This document shows positions 1 to 11,900 of a stretch of 64,000 nt of DNA, one piece after another. Source of the DNA: Daphnia pulex. Taxonomy: Eukaryota > Arthropoda > Branchiopoda > Diplostraca > Daphniidae. The number at the start of each line of letters is the position of its first letter. The first letter of the stretch is position 1. The translations under genes and the position numbers were made by a program. The notes beneath the pieces were generated by a model, which made no database searches, was not told where the DNA came from, and saw only the letters and a program-made list of their open reading frames with translations. The stretch lies in assembly GCF_021134715.1 (NCBI RefSeq), contig NC_060019.1:12228001-12292000 (forward strand). Reading direction: 5' to 3'.

Positions 1-3000
1 GGTGGGATGAATTTGAGACAGGCCACAGATGGCGCCCAAGAGCCGATAAGGGACTTGTTTTCTGTCTTTTCTTTATTCTTTTTATTATTATTATATTTCT
101 GGAATAAAACAATATTTGTCGCATCCCCGTAGTTGAGTCGAAGTAAACACATTTTCTTAAGGTATTGTGGTGTAGAGCTAGGGATAGTAGTAGTAGCAGC
201 AATATATAAAAAGTGTCTATATACACCACAGCAGTCGAGAGAGAATCCGCGGTTTGGAAAGTTGCTCTTGGACTTGAACAACTTTCGCTTCTTCACTCAC
301 ACAGCCGACCGGGTGCGGCAATCGTGGCACCCCTCCCCCACCACCACCACCACCAAAAAAGAGCACCACCTCCCCTCCCGCTTGCGTGTTCACGGCCATT
401 GCCAAATTGGTTCCCGATGTCTGACCGCAACGAATTTTCTACTTTTTATTTTTATTTTTCGATACGAGGGGGTGACTTGAACGAAGGTTTTTCTTCCCCC
501 CGGTCTTTACTAAATGTTAAATTACGTACAAGATTGAATTTAAAAATGTTGATCTTGATTGGATCGTATTTGATTGGGTTGAAAAGAAAATTCTTGATTA
601 AAAACAATTGGAATTTATGATGATAAATAATAATAGCGACTGGTGTACACAAGTTGGCACAAGTGCTGATCTGAGGCTTAAGGGCGATTGGTTTTACCGG
701 CTGTGAAGGTTGTCGGTTGCGGTGGTGCGATGGCCGCTGGCTCGACCAGATCGGGTCCGGTGGTCATTGGAGCCGCACAGTTTTTTTATCTTTTATTATT
801 TTCTTGTTGTTGTTGTTGTTGTGACTGGACCTTGTTGTTTGGATTTCGTCTGCAAATGAAATCACACGGGTCTCACTCGACTGTTATTACAACTCTGATA
901 CACACCTGCACAGTCTTTCGAGCGTTCAAGTCACTCTCGAATGTCGTGGAAAAAATCCATTAGGATCCAGTTGGATCCTAATTCCGTTTGGGTATACCGC
1001 GGGACCCGCAAAAGATCCCCGTCTAAGAAAAAAATAAAAGGGGCCGTCAACAACAAAGTCAGTTGGAGTTTGGTTGGAGTTTTGTGGGTGGAAGGAGAAT
1101 GGTGGATGGGTGGAAGTTGGTTTGGTTGTGGCGCTAGCGGCGTGAACTGGCCTTGGCGGAGGCCGGCTGCTCTCAGCCGGAGAAAAAAGAGAAAAGGGAG
1201 AATATTGTCGAGTTCTTTTCTTATGTTTCGCCATTCTTCACGGAGCCCCAAAGAGTAAAGAAAGAAGAAGAAGGAGGAATAATAGTCATCATCATCATCA
1301 TCATCATCATGGTAATAAAAGAAAAAGAAAAAAGACAGAGGGGCGCCGTGGGAGCCGGAGTATTACCAAGTTGGCTGCTGCTGCTGCTGCCACGGGGAAA
1401 TGGATGGAAAGAACGGCAGGCCGGCAGATGGCACTGATATGCAACGAAATGGAAGCGAAAACAAATGTATTTAAAGTTCTTGGTAGTATACCTATTTGTG
1501 GAAATGTCCAGGAAAAGTCATCGAGTTTTTCGAGAGTGAAATAATCGAAACGACAAGTGACGCCACTCGCGTTTCTTTCCAATCAGTTGCTCGTTTCGTT
1601 TGCACGATGATGTGCATGGTCGACACCGATGTCGTTTTTTTACACAGTTTGATGCTTTCGATCAAAGGGAGAAATAAAAAGATGCCAGTCGCTTGGCCAA
1701 GTTTAGGCAAGCGTGAGACACCCTTGAATCTTGATTGGCTTTTAGATTTTACCGGTTGCGGATGACGAATTCTTTTTTTTTCAAATCCCCTTCCGACGAA
1801 AATTACAGCCGCAACCGGCCGACCAGAAAAGAAAACAAATTGCAGAGCCCCTCCAGGTTGATCGGGATCGGCTCACGGTGACAAGCCGATCCATTACGGT
1901 GAGAGACTTGGTCACGGTGACAAGCCGATCGTTGCGATGACGTCACCGTCAATGTATCGTCCACAGTCATCCGCACACATACAGTCGGCGGGATGAAATG
2001 ACCAAAGTCCATTAGAGCCGAGCTGCGGCCCAGCAAACGACATCGTGGGACAACACTTATTGATCCCAGTTGATGTATGGCGTAATTTACTGGCCCTTTT
2101 TTCTTTAATTTTGGTTGCGGAGGGGCCTAACTTTTTACCTCCAGCCACTTTTTGAGCCAGGCCGTTATTTGTGTATACGTGCTTCCGACTCATCCACCCA
2201 AGTTAACGCCCACCACCGTCTCGTGTCACGCTTAATTTCGGTTCTTTTCTTTTTTCAAACCAAACAATTCGGTGGAGACAGCGATTAACACGATTTCATC
2301 ATTTACTCGTGCGACTTTATGTTGATCAATATTTGGAAGGGGGGACCAAAAACCAACGTAATAGATGAAACTATGAGGCTTCCGGCTATGGAATTCCGGA
2401 GAGGGAGGGTGCATTAGCTCCGCCCTCCTCTCTCTCTCTTTCCTTTTTTTAAATAAAATAAAATAAAATAAAACTTGGGATATAACAAAAACCACAAACG
2501 GAAGTGATCATTTTGGCATTTTTATTTCCTTGAAACAAAAAATAAAGGGAGGAAAAAAGTTTATGACTTTTCCGATAGTTATTTCTTTCCCGTTTGCAGA
2601 AAGTTTAATTCTTTTTGACATTTTGGGTGGTCAATTAAACTTTTGTGTGTGATCGTGTAGTCTCTGTTGTTGGTCTATAACGACTGCGCGCTTCTTTCAT
2701 TGTGTGTGTGTGTTTTATGTCCTGTTTCCGAACTATTTTTACACACGATAGTTTCGTGTTAATCGACTCTAATGAGATCGGCGATAAAAGTAGCGACACA
2801 ATCGATCGGATTCAATCGGCAGAGTTGACGCACCTGGCTGTTTTTTTGTGGCTCTGCACACAGCATTTCACCTGTTTGCTTCCCCTATTTTTCGTTGGTG
2901 ATTATAATGAGATTCACCAACAACGGGCTGCGCGTACGGGCTATAGTTACAGCTCCAGCTGGTGACGCAACGACGAATTGTAATATCGAACCGGTTGCGA

Positions 3001-4100
3001 TGACGACACATTTGACGTAAATTTGAATTCAATGATTTTTCAAAGGAAAAAAAACGGAGGAAATTCGAAACGACGAACTTTGTCCGGGATGGGTCGTGAC
3101 GAAAGGAAGGAACGAATCGATCTATGGTTTTTTTGGGTGGTGGTGGTGTTGATGGAGAGAGACTGCGGGATGTAATCAAGTGTGTCGTAAGACAATCTCT
3201 TTGGCTCTTGGCAGAGCGCCCAACTTATTGTGTGTCCGACTGCTACCACCACTCGATTGGATTCCGTGATGGAAGCCAAGGCATCCAATCAACTTTGAAT
3301 ATGAAACCACATCATTTGCCACCACCTATCATTTGAAAAATGGGCCAAAACAGAAAAAGATAAAGAAGGGGGGAATGAATGTTCGTCAAAATAAAAAAGA
3401 GGATCGATTGAACGATCATGTCACGTTGCCATGGAGATGGACATGAAATAAAAGCACGTGATGGATAGACGCATTTCCTTCAAGAATGTCGTCGTTGTTT
3501 TTTTCTTTTTCTCGGGGAGGAGGATGAAAGTGCTGCCGTTCATCTTGTCGCTCGTTTCCAGTCGCCTCACATCCCGGCCGAGACAATTTCGTCTTTTGCC
3601 CGGGCGAAGAATACGAGAGCGGAATGTCATCATCTGTGGGGGGGTAAAATGAGATGACAGACGAGCAGCGGCCGATTGGCTCAATCGAAACAGAACAAAA
3701 TGGACTGACGTTGACGAATTCGATATCCAAGTTGCATCTCGGATGATTCGCCCCAGTTTTCTTCAGGTTCCGGTTATCCGGTCGAGTTCTCTCATCCTTT
3801 TTTTGATTCGATTATTAGTTTGACGATTATTTTTTTCTTTTTTTCTTTCTCGGTCGGCATTGGATTCTTTTTTTATTTTGTTTTTGTGGCTCCCGATGAT
3901 TTCACAAAGCCACCAATGAAAAAACACTGCACGTCGTGAGAAATCCGACCGAAGCATCGGAAAGGCTTCGTCTCGTTCTCTGTTCCCGCCCGTCCGGCAC
4001 AATCTCTCGTTTCCGTACGCTGGTGCTGCGGTGGCGCTGTCTGTCGTTCTCTCTCGCTCCGCACTCGGTTTGATTTTGTTCCAAATGTGGCAACGCTGCC
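1..4100. other. Upstream non-coding region, no gene identified
   Basis: No open frame here looks like a protein: the long ones on both strands are driven by CCA/GGT, TCA and CTT repeats and match no family I know. The stretch holds simple sequence (a CAT/TCA run near 1288-1312, an AAATA run near 2450-2473, a TG run near 2700-2712) and two exact 19-base copies of one motif at 1873-1891 and 1912-1930. It most likely lies upstream of, or within the first intron of, the coactivator gene that begins coding at 5941. Confidence 0.4.
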
Positions 4101-4129
4101 ACTCGCTCCTCCCACCGCCTTCTTCGTGT

Positions 4130-4630
4130 TGTCTCCAGGCAGCAGCAGCAGCCAGCCAGCTCGAGAGACGACTGGTGTGTGTGTGTGTGTAGGGATAGAG
4201 AAAGAAAAGAAAAGGAGAGATAGATAAATAAGATAGAAACGATAAATATAGTAAGGGAGAGACTAGGGAGAGAGAGGAAGGCTGGAAAAGGAGGTAAGAG
4301 AGAGAGGTGGAAGGAAAACGGGGAGAAAGAAAGAAAGATAGATAGAAAATGGAGGACGCGAGTTGCACAGGCGAGTCCCTTGCGTTATAGCCAAAAGTGC
4401 CACACACCAGAGCTAGTGGCTACGCTCCTTTTGCGATACATACACACGACGTGAAATCTTCCGACACGACAAGAAGAAGAAACAACACACTGTGAATGTT
4501 TTTGGATTTTTTGGTGCTCTGCAATTGATCGCCAAGTTTGTGACGACGACGAAAAAGTGCCTACCGACGTGTGTGTCGTTTTCCCAAAACATTGTCTCTC
4601 AGTTTGACCCATCGCCATTTTCCAAAGACG
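4130..4630 (+). promoter_or_regulatory. Candidate 5' untranslated exon of the coactivator gene
   Basis: A GA-rich tract (about 4196-4340, with many GAGA cores) is followed by sequence ending in AAAGACG and then GTAAGG at 4631, a good splice donor. The next strong acceptor on this strand that leads to the start codon is the pyrimidine-rich TTTTTACAG ending at 5718. This would make a non-coding first exon spliced to the exon carrying the start codon. The 5' end is not visible; the left bound is a guess. Confidence 0.3.
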
Positions 4631-5718
4631 GTAAGGCCTTCTACACTTTGGTTGTTTCAAACAAAATGTCTTTTGTGTGTGTGTCTGGATACTCGTCAGT
4701 GCCAACTCATTTCCAATCGGATATAAACTCGAATCTTTTGTTGCCAAAGAAATCCGTTCAAAGTCAACTCGAAAACATCACACACAATTCCATGTGTTGT
4801 GTGGGCCTCGGGCTTTTGTGTGTTTGCATGTGTGTATTCTTTTCAATCAACTTTAAACTGCGATATGTTTTTGATGAATAGCTAGTAGACGAAAATGTTA
4901 ATCATAATAAAGACGATTGTGTTTTATAAGTGGCGCCACCACTGTCCTCTGTCGAAACTAGAATTGTGTGCACCCGTTTGAACTGTTTGGGTCGCCATCA
5001 TTCAATCCGATATTTGGGGTAGAAAAATATGTTGAGCCCATGTGACTTCTTCTTTGATGGATTGTCTAATTAAAAATTCGGGTCCGGCTAAACAGGAACA
5101 CTGATATTTTTTCGTTTGCTTCCACAAGGCAAACGAGGGAAAGTGGTGGTCAAAGTCGGCCATGAAAAAATCCAAAAAATATTTTTTAAAAAATAACGCC
5201 AACTGGCCAAACAACAACACACGAGTCCCCCCTAAAATGGTCAAAAATGCAATACCGGCACTTACCTTTTTTTATCTTAAAAAATATACATCTGGTACGA
5301 AATAAATATTTCTTTCCGGTTGACGGTGTCTGATCCACTTTAGGATTGCAATGACGTCACATTTTTACAACAACAACCAAAAAAAGAAGTGTCCCTTGTG
5401 ATGTGACACCAGGTGTTGATCTTTCAAACATTCCCGAAAATGTTATTTTCTTCTTCTTCGATCGTTTCCCACCAAAAAAAAAAATAACATCTGTTTCGTT
5501 CGTGAAAAAAAAAAGATGGCCGATTGTGTCCCATTCGAAGAAGAAATGCTAGAGGCTCTTTGCTGATTGTGTACTACCTGGAACAACTACCTGGACGGCC
5601 TAGGCCTCCCTTTTCCCTGTACCAGAGTTTTGTCTGTTACCTTCCCAATTGTTTCTTTTCTTTACCTGTGTGCTCTGGGCTACTTTATTTATTTTTGGTA
5701 TTTTTGGTATTTTTACAG

Positions 5719-5940
5719 GAGAATGCTGCTGCTGTCCGGCTACCAACAGCTACCGGTATGACGACTTGATCCAGTCGGTTGTTGGAGGAACACACATAGT
5801 TTTTTCGAGTGTCTTTCGTTAGTGTGTGTGACAGTGAAGGAAAGTTTTGGTTTTCCAGTGGTGGACTAGGAGGAACGTCGTGTGTGTGTTATTATTTTAC
5901 CCCTTCAAAAAGGCGTCGCTGTGATGTGCAGTGCTTGGTT
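5719..5940 (+). promoter_or_regulatory. 5' leader of the coactivator mRNA with three short upstream ORFs
   Basis: This leader starts after a TTTTTACAG acceptor and runs to the start codon at 5941. It carries three upstream ATGs, each soon followed by an in-frame stop: 5723-5761 (12 codons plus stop), 5758-5769 (3 codons plus stop) and 5924-5947 (7 codons plus stop). The last one overlaps the main start codon in another frame. Such an arrangement usually lowers or gates translation of the main frame. Use of this leader in real transcripts is inference from splice signals. Confidence 0.45.
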
Positions 5941-8900
5941 ATGCTGACGGATACCGCATTCCTGGATGATGCACAGTAAGTTGCTGTTTTGATTATTAAA
6001 ATTTTGATTTTGCGTGCGGATGGAAGAGGTGGAAAGCGGATTGACGGAGATGATTCGAGTATGTCCTTGGGAAAAAATTGAGCAGGTGTCCAGTTCTTCT
6101 TCCGACGACCTACTTGGCTCCAGTCTCCCGTCTCCACATGTTGTTTATTATTTATATGTGTGGATTGGCTAGCCGAGAAGAGATTCATCCACAAAATGTG
6201 TTTTGGGAGAGATTTCACCGGAAGATGTTATCTATAAAACCCCGCTCAACTCGTTTTGATTATTAAAAGAACAAACGGCTGTCACGTGACTCACGAATTC
6301 GGCTTCATTACATCCGACATTTTAGTGAACGTTGAGGAGGCCATTTTTTCCCTCGGATAGCATTCTTAATGCCGTCATCACGAGAAGAAGAAGAAGAGCG
6401 TGAGTCTGATTATAATACAGAAAATCGATGAACTGTGGCGGCCATTTTGTCGCTCAAGGTATAGAGAGGGGGGAAGAAAAACAGGTGGCCGATGACTCTG
6501 AATTGCTGGTGATGTCGGGCCTCTCTCTGACGTCAGCCGGTACTTGAGAAGAAGAAGAAGAAGTTGGTACCGTTAAAACAGCAGCAACTTCTCTCTCTCT
6601 CTCTCTCTTGCCGGCAGTTTTTTTCCTTGCCAAGCTCTTCGTTCTTATTATTTGTCTAAAAATACCCGAGGAGATGAGAGAGACTTGGCAACGGTGAAAC
6701 AAATGGAAAACCCCCCCTGCCGAGGCCACCATCGTTTCTTTTCTCCCGAATAAGTTACAAAGAACGTTTAGTTAAGTATATAGATGATCGATGAAAAGCC
6801 TATTTCTACTGGTAGGATTTTGGTCCCCCCCCTATTGGCATGATGCGGGTTGACTTTGTGTGTCTCACAACTTCCCTACAAAGTCAATAAAGACCCACCT
6901 GGCAACCGAGCAGACGTCATCTGGCCTGGGGAAAACAACAAAAAAAAGACAAAAATTCAATTTCAGGATTTCCGAAAAACTAAATTTTTTTTTCCAACCT
7001 TTTCGGTTCACATCCGCCGACCACACGCACACATGGAACTCTTTTACACCAGCCCATTCTCTCACATACATCGCACAGGCGGGGGGAAGAATATTACGTA
7101 AAGGAAGGAACGAAAAAAAGTATTAAAAAACCAAAAAAATATTTTTAGACGCAAGACTCTATAGAGATAGAGGCTTTTGAAACACAAGAGTTTTCTTGAT
7201 TCTTTTTAACGATCCATTGTGAACGCGGCCATGTTTTGTGAGAGAGTAGTCGAAGAAAAAAGGAAGAAAATTTGTTCTCTTATGTTGCAGCTGGATGTAT
7301 TTTTGATTGGATGTAGTATACTAGTATGATTGAATCGTCTTGGGTTGCTGGCAACCGGGGGTAGTAATCTGAAACGATGTTATATATCTCTATGTTTGTC
7401 TGGACCAATCAGCCCTTCATGTTGATATCCTGTGTGCGCCGTATCAGATACGCACAGACAAGATGGAGACGCGCTCCTTATTTTTTATTTTCTTCTTTTT
7501 GGATCGATTCCGGGCCCCGTCGAGATGGACAAATATCGACTTTTTTGTGCCAACCGTCCATTCATTTTCCCTGTTAACAGCCGCCCACATTTATTCTAGC
7601 GAGAAAGACGACCGGCCATATTTGATTACCTTTTATTGGTTTGGTGGTCAGAGTCTCCCGTTTCTACTCCTCCTCCTCCCTGCTCCTGCACTGCTGGATG
7701 AAGAGAAAATCTATTTCGAATAAGGCTTCCAATGTCCTCTTTCTGATTTTGTCGTTCGTGTGTCTGGGTTTTTCCCTATTCCTTACTGGCATGTGTGTAT
7801 GGATATGTGGACGAGGGAGGTTCCCGGTGATACTTTATTGATCTGAGCAAGGGGGGGAGGGGAGGAATGACCACACCCCCTCGAGATTAGTCGAAACGTT
7901 TTGTTTTGTTTTGTTTGGGTTTGTTTTGTTAATAAATTTCTTTGTTATTTTGACAGGAGTTTGGGTGCAATTCCATGCGAGTCCCTATCGTCCGAGCCGT
8001 GCTGGGCCAACATGAACACGCTCAGCAGCGGCGGCGGAGGTGGTGGTGGTGGCAGCAGCAGCAACAGCAACAGCCCCGGTCTCGGCAACAACAACAACAA
8101 CAATACGGCGTCGTCTTCACCAACGACGACCAACAACAACAACAGTACTAGCAGTGGTGGTGGTGGCGCTGGCGGCAGCAACGGCCTCCTCCACGGTCCC
8201 AGCGCCTCTGCGGGCGCCATCAAAAAGCGACGGAAATCCGACACGAAGCCGCTGTCGCAGATCAACAAGTGTCTCAACGAAAAAAGACGCCGGGAGCAGG
8301 TATATACCCAAAAATAAAATATATATCAATGAAGCTAGGAATTATATTAAAAAAAAAAAATGTCTGTCTGTGTGTTTGGTGTACACATCTGTCAAGGCCA
8401 CTTTCTCTCTCTCAACCATTCCGGTTGTTGTGTTTTTTCTTCTTTGGAAAATATTAAAGAAATCCCACGTGCCCACCCCCGTGTCCTTTTAAAAAAACAA
8501 CCATCTGGTTGCTACGCCTCGTCAAATATGGGATTTCCGACCATGTATATAAGCCACTCAAATCCGTCCCTCTCTCTTATATAAATGCACGGCTGGTGGT
8601 GGTAAGGGGTAGCACGAGTATTGATTCACGTATTGATTTTGTGTTTTCTCTCTGCCGGCGTCTGTCGACGTCGTCGTGAAAGATGTCGAGGCCAGGGAAA
8701 TAAATGAAATTTTGTCGTAGAGTTTCCTTAGTAATAGACAATCTCGTTGGTGACTCAAGTCGATCACTTCCAATGTCTTTTCATTTAACACGGGCGCTGA
8801 AGTTTGACTGATGACATTGCGCGCGCGTCAAGCTGATGAAGTTGACGACAAAATATATGTTGCACGTACGCCAGAGCTGGATTAGCTTTTGCGTGCCAGC

Positions 8901-11900
8901 CGGCCACTTGATCCGGCAGCCGGATGAATTTATCACACGACAGCTCCCCCAAGAAAAATGACTTATCCGTTTTTATTATTATTATTTTTCCGTAGGAAAA
9001 TGTTTACATTGAAGAGCTGGCGGAATTGATTTCCGTCAGTATAGCCGACGTCAACTCGCTGTCGGTGAAACCGGACAAGTGCGCCATTTTGCAGGAGACG
9101 GTCAACCAGATCCGGAAGATCCGCGAGCAGGAAGAAGATGGACGGAGTTCGAGCAGTAGCAGCAGCAGCAGTAGTAGTAGCAGTTCAAGTTCTAGCAGTT
9201 CCGGCACCAGTTCTGGGCACAACAACAACAACAACACGACATCGCCCAGCGCTGACGGAGGCGTTGGTGGCGGTCCGTTGCTCCAGCAAGGCGACGTCTC
9301 GTCGTCGAAACCGGCCCTGCTGGACACGCAACTCTTGGGGACGTTTCTGCTGGAAGCCCTCGACGGCTTCCTGTTTGTCGTCAACACGGAAGGCAAGACG
9401 GAATACGTTTCGGAAAATGTCGCCCATTTCCTACACTACCAGCCGCAAGATCTCGTGGGCAAATCCATCTACAATTTCATCCATCACGGAGATCACGCCC
9501 GATTTTCTTCGTCGCTTTTGCCCACGGCCATTGGTAAATTCTCGACATTCATTTAGTCTGATACTGAAATCAAATGAGACGATCATCATCAAATCATGTG
9601 ACTTTGTCTATGAATGAATTATAACCGACTGGCTGGATGAATCCGCCATTAATGGGGTTCCGTTTTCTTATCATTATTATTTTTTCTTTTTTTTTAAAAA
9701 AATTCAATCAATAACTTAATTTGCTATTCATTTCTTTTGATCTTTTTCTTCACGCTCAGCTTGGCCGAGTGAAATGGCGCCGGCGTCGCAGAACCGATTG
9801 GGCCGCTGTTTCAACTGCCGACTGCTGATCCAGCCGCTGGGCGAGCAAGATGAGACGATGGAGGAAAAGCAGCAGCGAGTCGAGCATTACGAGAACATGC
9901 AGATTTCAGCCGTCCTCCAACCGTATCCAGGTGATCCAGGCGGTGGCGGCGGCCACCAGCCCAAGAGAAACAGCGGAGCAGCAGCTGCGGCGGCCGCTGT
10001 GGGTTTGGAGGCTTCCGACTTGGAAATGGCCCTGACCTCTGTGGCTAGCGGCTCCAGCGGAGCTGATCCACAACACTGCCTCGTCTGTGTCGCCAGGCGG
10101 ATTCCGTCGACGGAGAAAATGGCGTCGTCGGCCATCGTCACGACCGGAGGACCCGTCGTCGAGCAGTTCACCACCAAACTGGACTCGACTGGCAAAATTG
10201 TGGCCGTCGACGTCACCGGAGTCTCTCCGCCCTACAGTTCCTACTTCAGCAAAGAATCCCTCCTCTCGTGTACCATCCAGGAATTGTGCCATCCGGACGA
10301 CTTGTCGATTTTCCAGGCCCATTTCCAGGAAACGATCCAGTCCGGCTGCGGGCTCAGTTCCAGGTACCGTCTCCGATTGGCCGGCGTTGCAAGTTTCCTG
10401 GTCGTCCAGACAAAGTCGAAGCGCTTCGTCAACAGCGACACGCACGACACGGACTTTGTCATGGCTACCCATTCCATCATCGTGGACGACGAGGACGGCC
10501 AGGCTGACGGCGGTGGCGGTGGCCGGTTGATGTTGTCGAAAAGCGACACGCTCAAAGACGTCCATCAGCAGATAACGGACGCTGCCAACCAGATGAACCA
10601 GCAGCAGCAGCAGCAGCAGACGACTGTCAATCCGGTGCTGACGAGCGTCGTCCGCCACGATGTGATATCGGCGACCAGTTACGGCAACGGCCGCAGTGGC
10701 GCCACCACCACAACCACTTCCTCCTACTCCAGTACCTTCGCCGGATTAAGTTTGGGAACGAGCGGCGATCTTCTCAATGACTTTGTCGTGCCCGACCTCT
10801 TCATGGCTTCGCCTCCGTGGGGTGGCGATTTCAACACCAGCGAGTCCAGCCTGGACGGCAACGGACCGCCCGGCGCTTCGGCCGTCGCTTCTGCCGCCGC
10901 TTCTGCCGCTGCTCAAATGAACAACAGTCACCACCATCTGCCGGCCATCGCCACTTGCAATCAGCAACAACTCTCGGCTCCATCTCCTCACTCCCTCGTC
11001 CCGTCCGGCGGACCCCTCCTGGCCGGACACATTCCCCATTCCGTTGGCGGGGGAATGATCAACTGGGGAAGTCCTCCGCCTTCGGGCGGACAACAACAAC
11101 AACGGCCCGGCTCGACTTGCTCGGCCCCTCCCGTCTCGTCGAGGCCCAGCTCGCGTCAGAGCGCTTCATCCACACCGCGACCGCCCAGCGTTTCGTCAGC
11201 CTTCAGTCCGGCTCCCAATTCCGTTTTGGGCGTCGTGCATCCCTCCCCCGTGCTCAGTCCAGTTGCCACTAGTTTGCATCCGGCCGGAATGATGAGCTCG
11301 GCCACGGCCACCACTTCGTCGTCGTCGTCGTCTTCGGCCGGCCAACAGCAACCCAGTCCGGCCAGCATGACGACGCCCTTTAGCAACAATTTCCCCTTCA
11401 GTCCGCTCCAAGATCCCATTCCTCAGCATCCGGCCACGGCTCCGCTTTCCCTCAACAATCCGGGCACGCCATTCCCGGATGACCCGGCACGAGATTCCAA
11501 GGAAGGAATTCTCTCGTCCGGCATGGCCACCGCCGCCGCCAATCACGGTCATTATCCGGCCAGCAGCGGTGGAGGATCTCACCACCACCACCACCCCAAT
11601 CATCACGGGACGCCGGACAAGCAACTCAGCGCTCTCAGCAGTTTGTTGAACAGTAGCGACGCCTCAGCAGCAGCAGCAGCGTCGTCGTCTGTGACGGAAT
11701 CGGGGAGGCTGCGCATTTTGCTCATGCAGAGACCGGGCAACGGGCCGCCAGCTCCACCGTCGGCTGGCCATCTTTCGACTAGCATCAACGGGAGCCATCT
11801 GTTGAGTAGTTTGGGCAGCGACAGCAGCGATGGCGTCAAACGTGAGAAGGAGGAGACTAGCAGCAGCAGCGTCGGTGGCGTCGCCTGTGGCTTACAGCTG

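Noticed and set aside
3763..4407. 214-codon minus-strand open frame
   Set aside because: Composition follows CT/GA and GT repeats on the opposite strand; no domain, and it covers the likely 5' exon and promoter of the coactivator.
7901..8011. Coactivator start at the ATG at 7901, or at 8012
   Set aside because: 7901 lies in the intron before the acceptor at 7956. The exon at 5941-5975 joins in frame and gives a longer start, so 8012 is kept only as an alternative.
7945..8277. Minus-strand poly-Leu/poly-Pro frame
   Set aside because: Antisense shadow of the Gly/Asn/Ser repeats in the coactivator's second coding exon. Similar poly-Leu/Val frames at 9004-9396, 11892-12347, 14309-15100, 15778-16551 and 54539-54724 are also antisense shadows.
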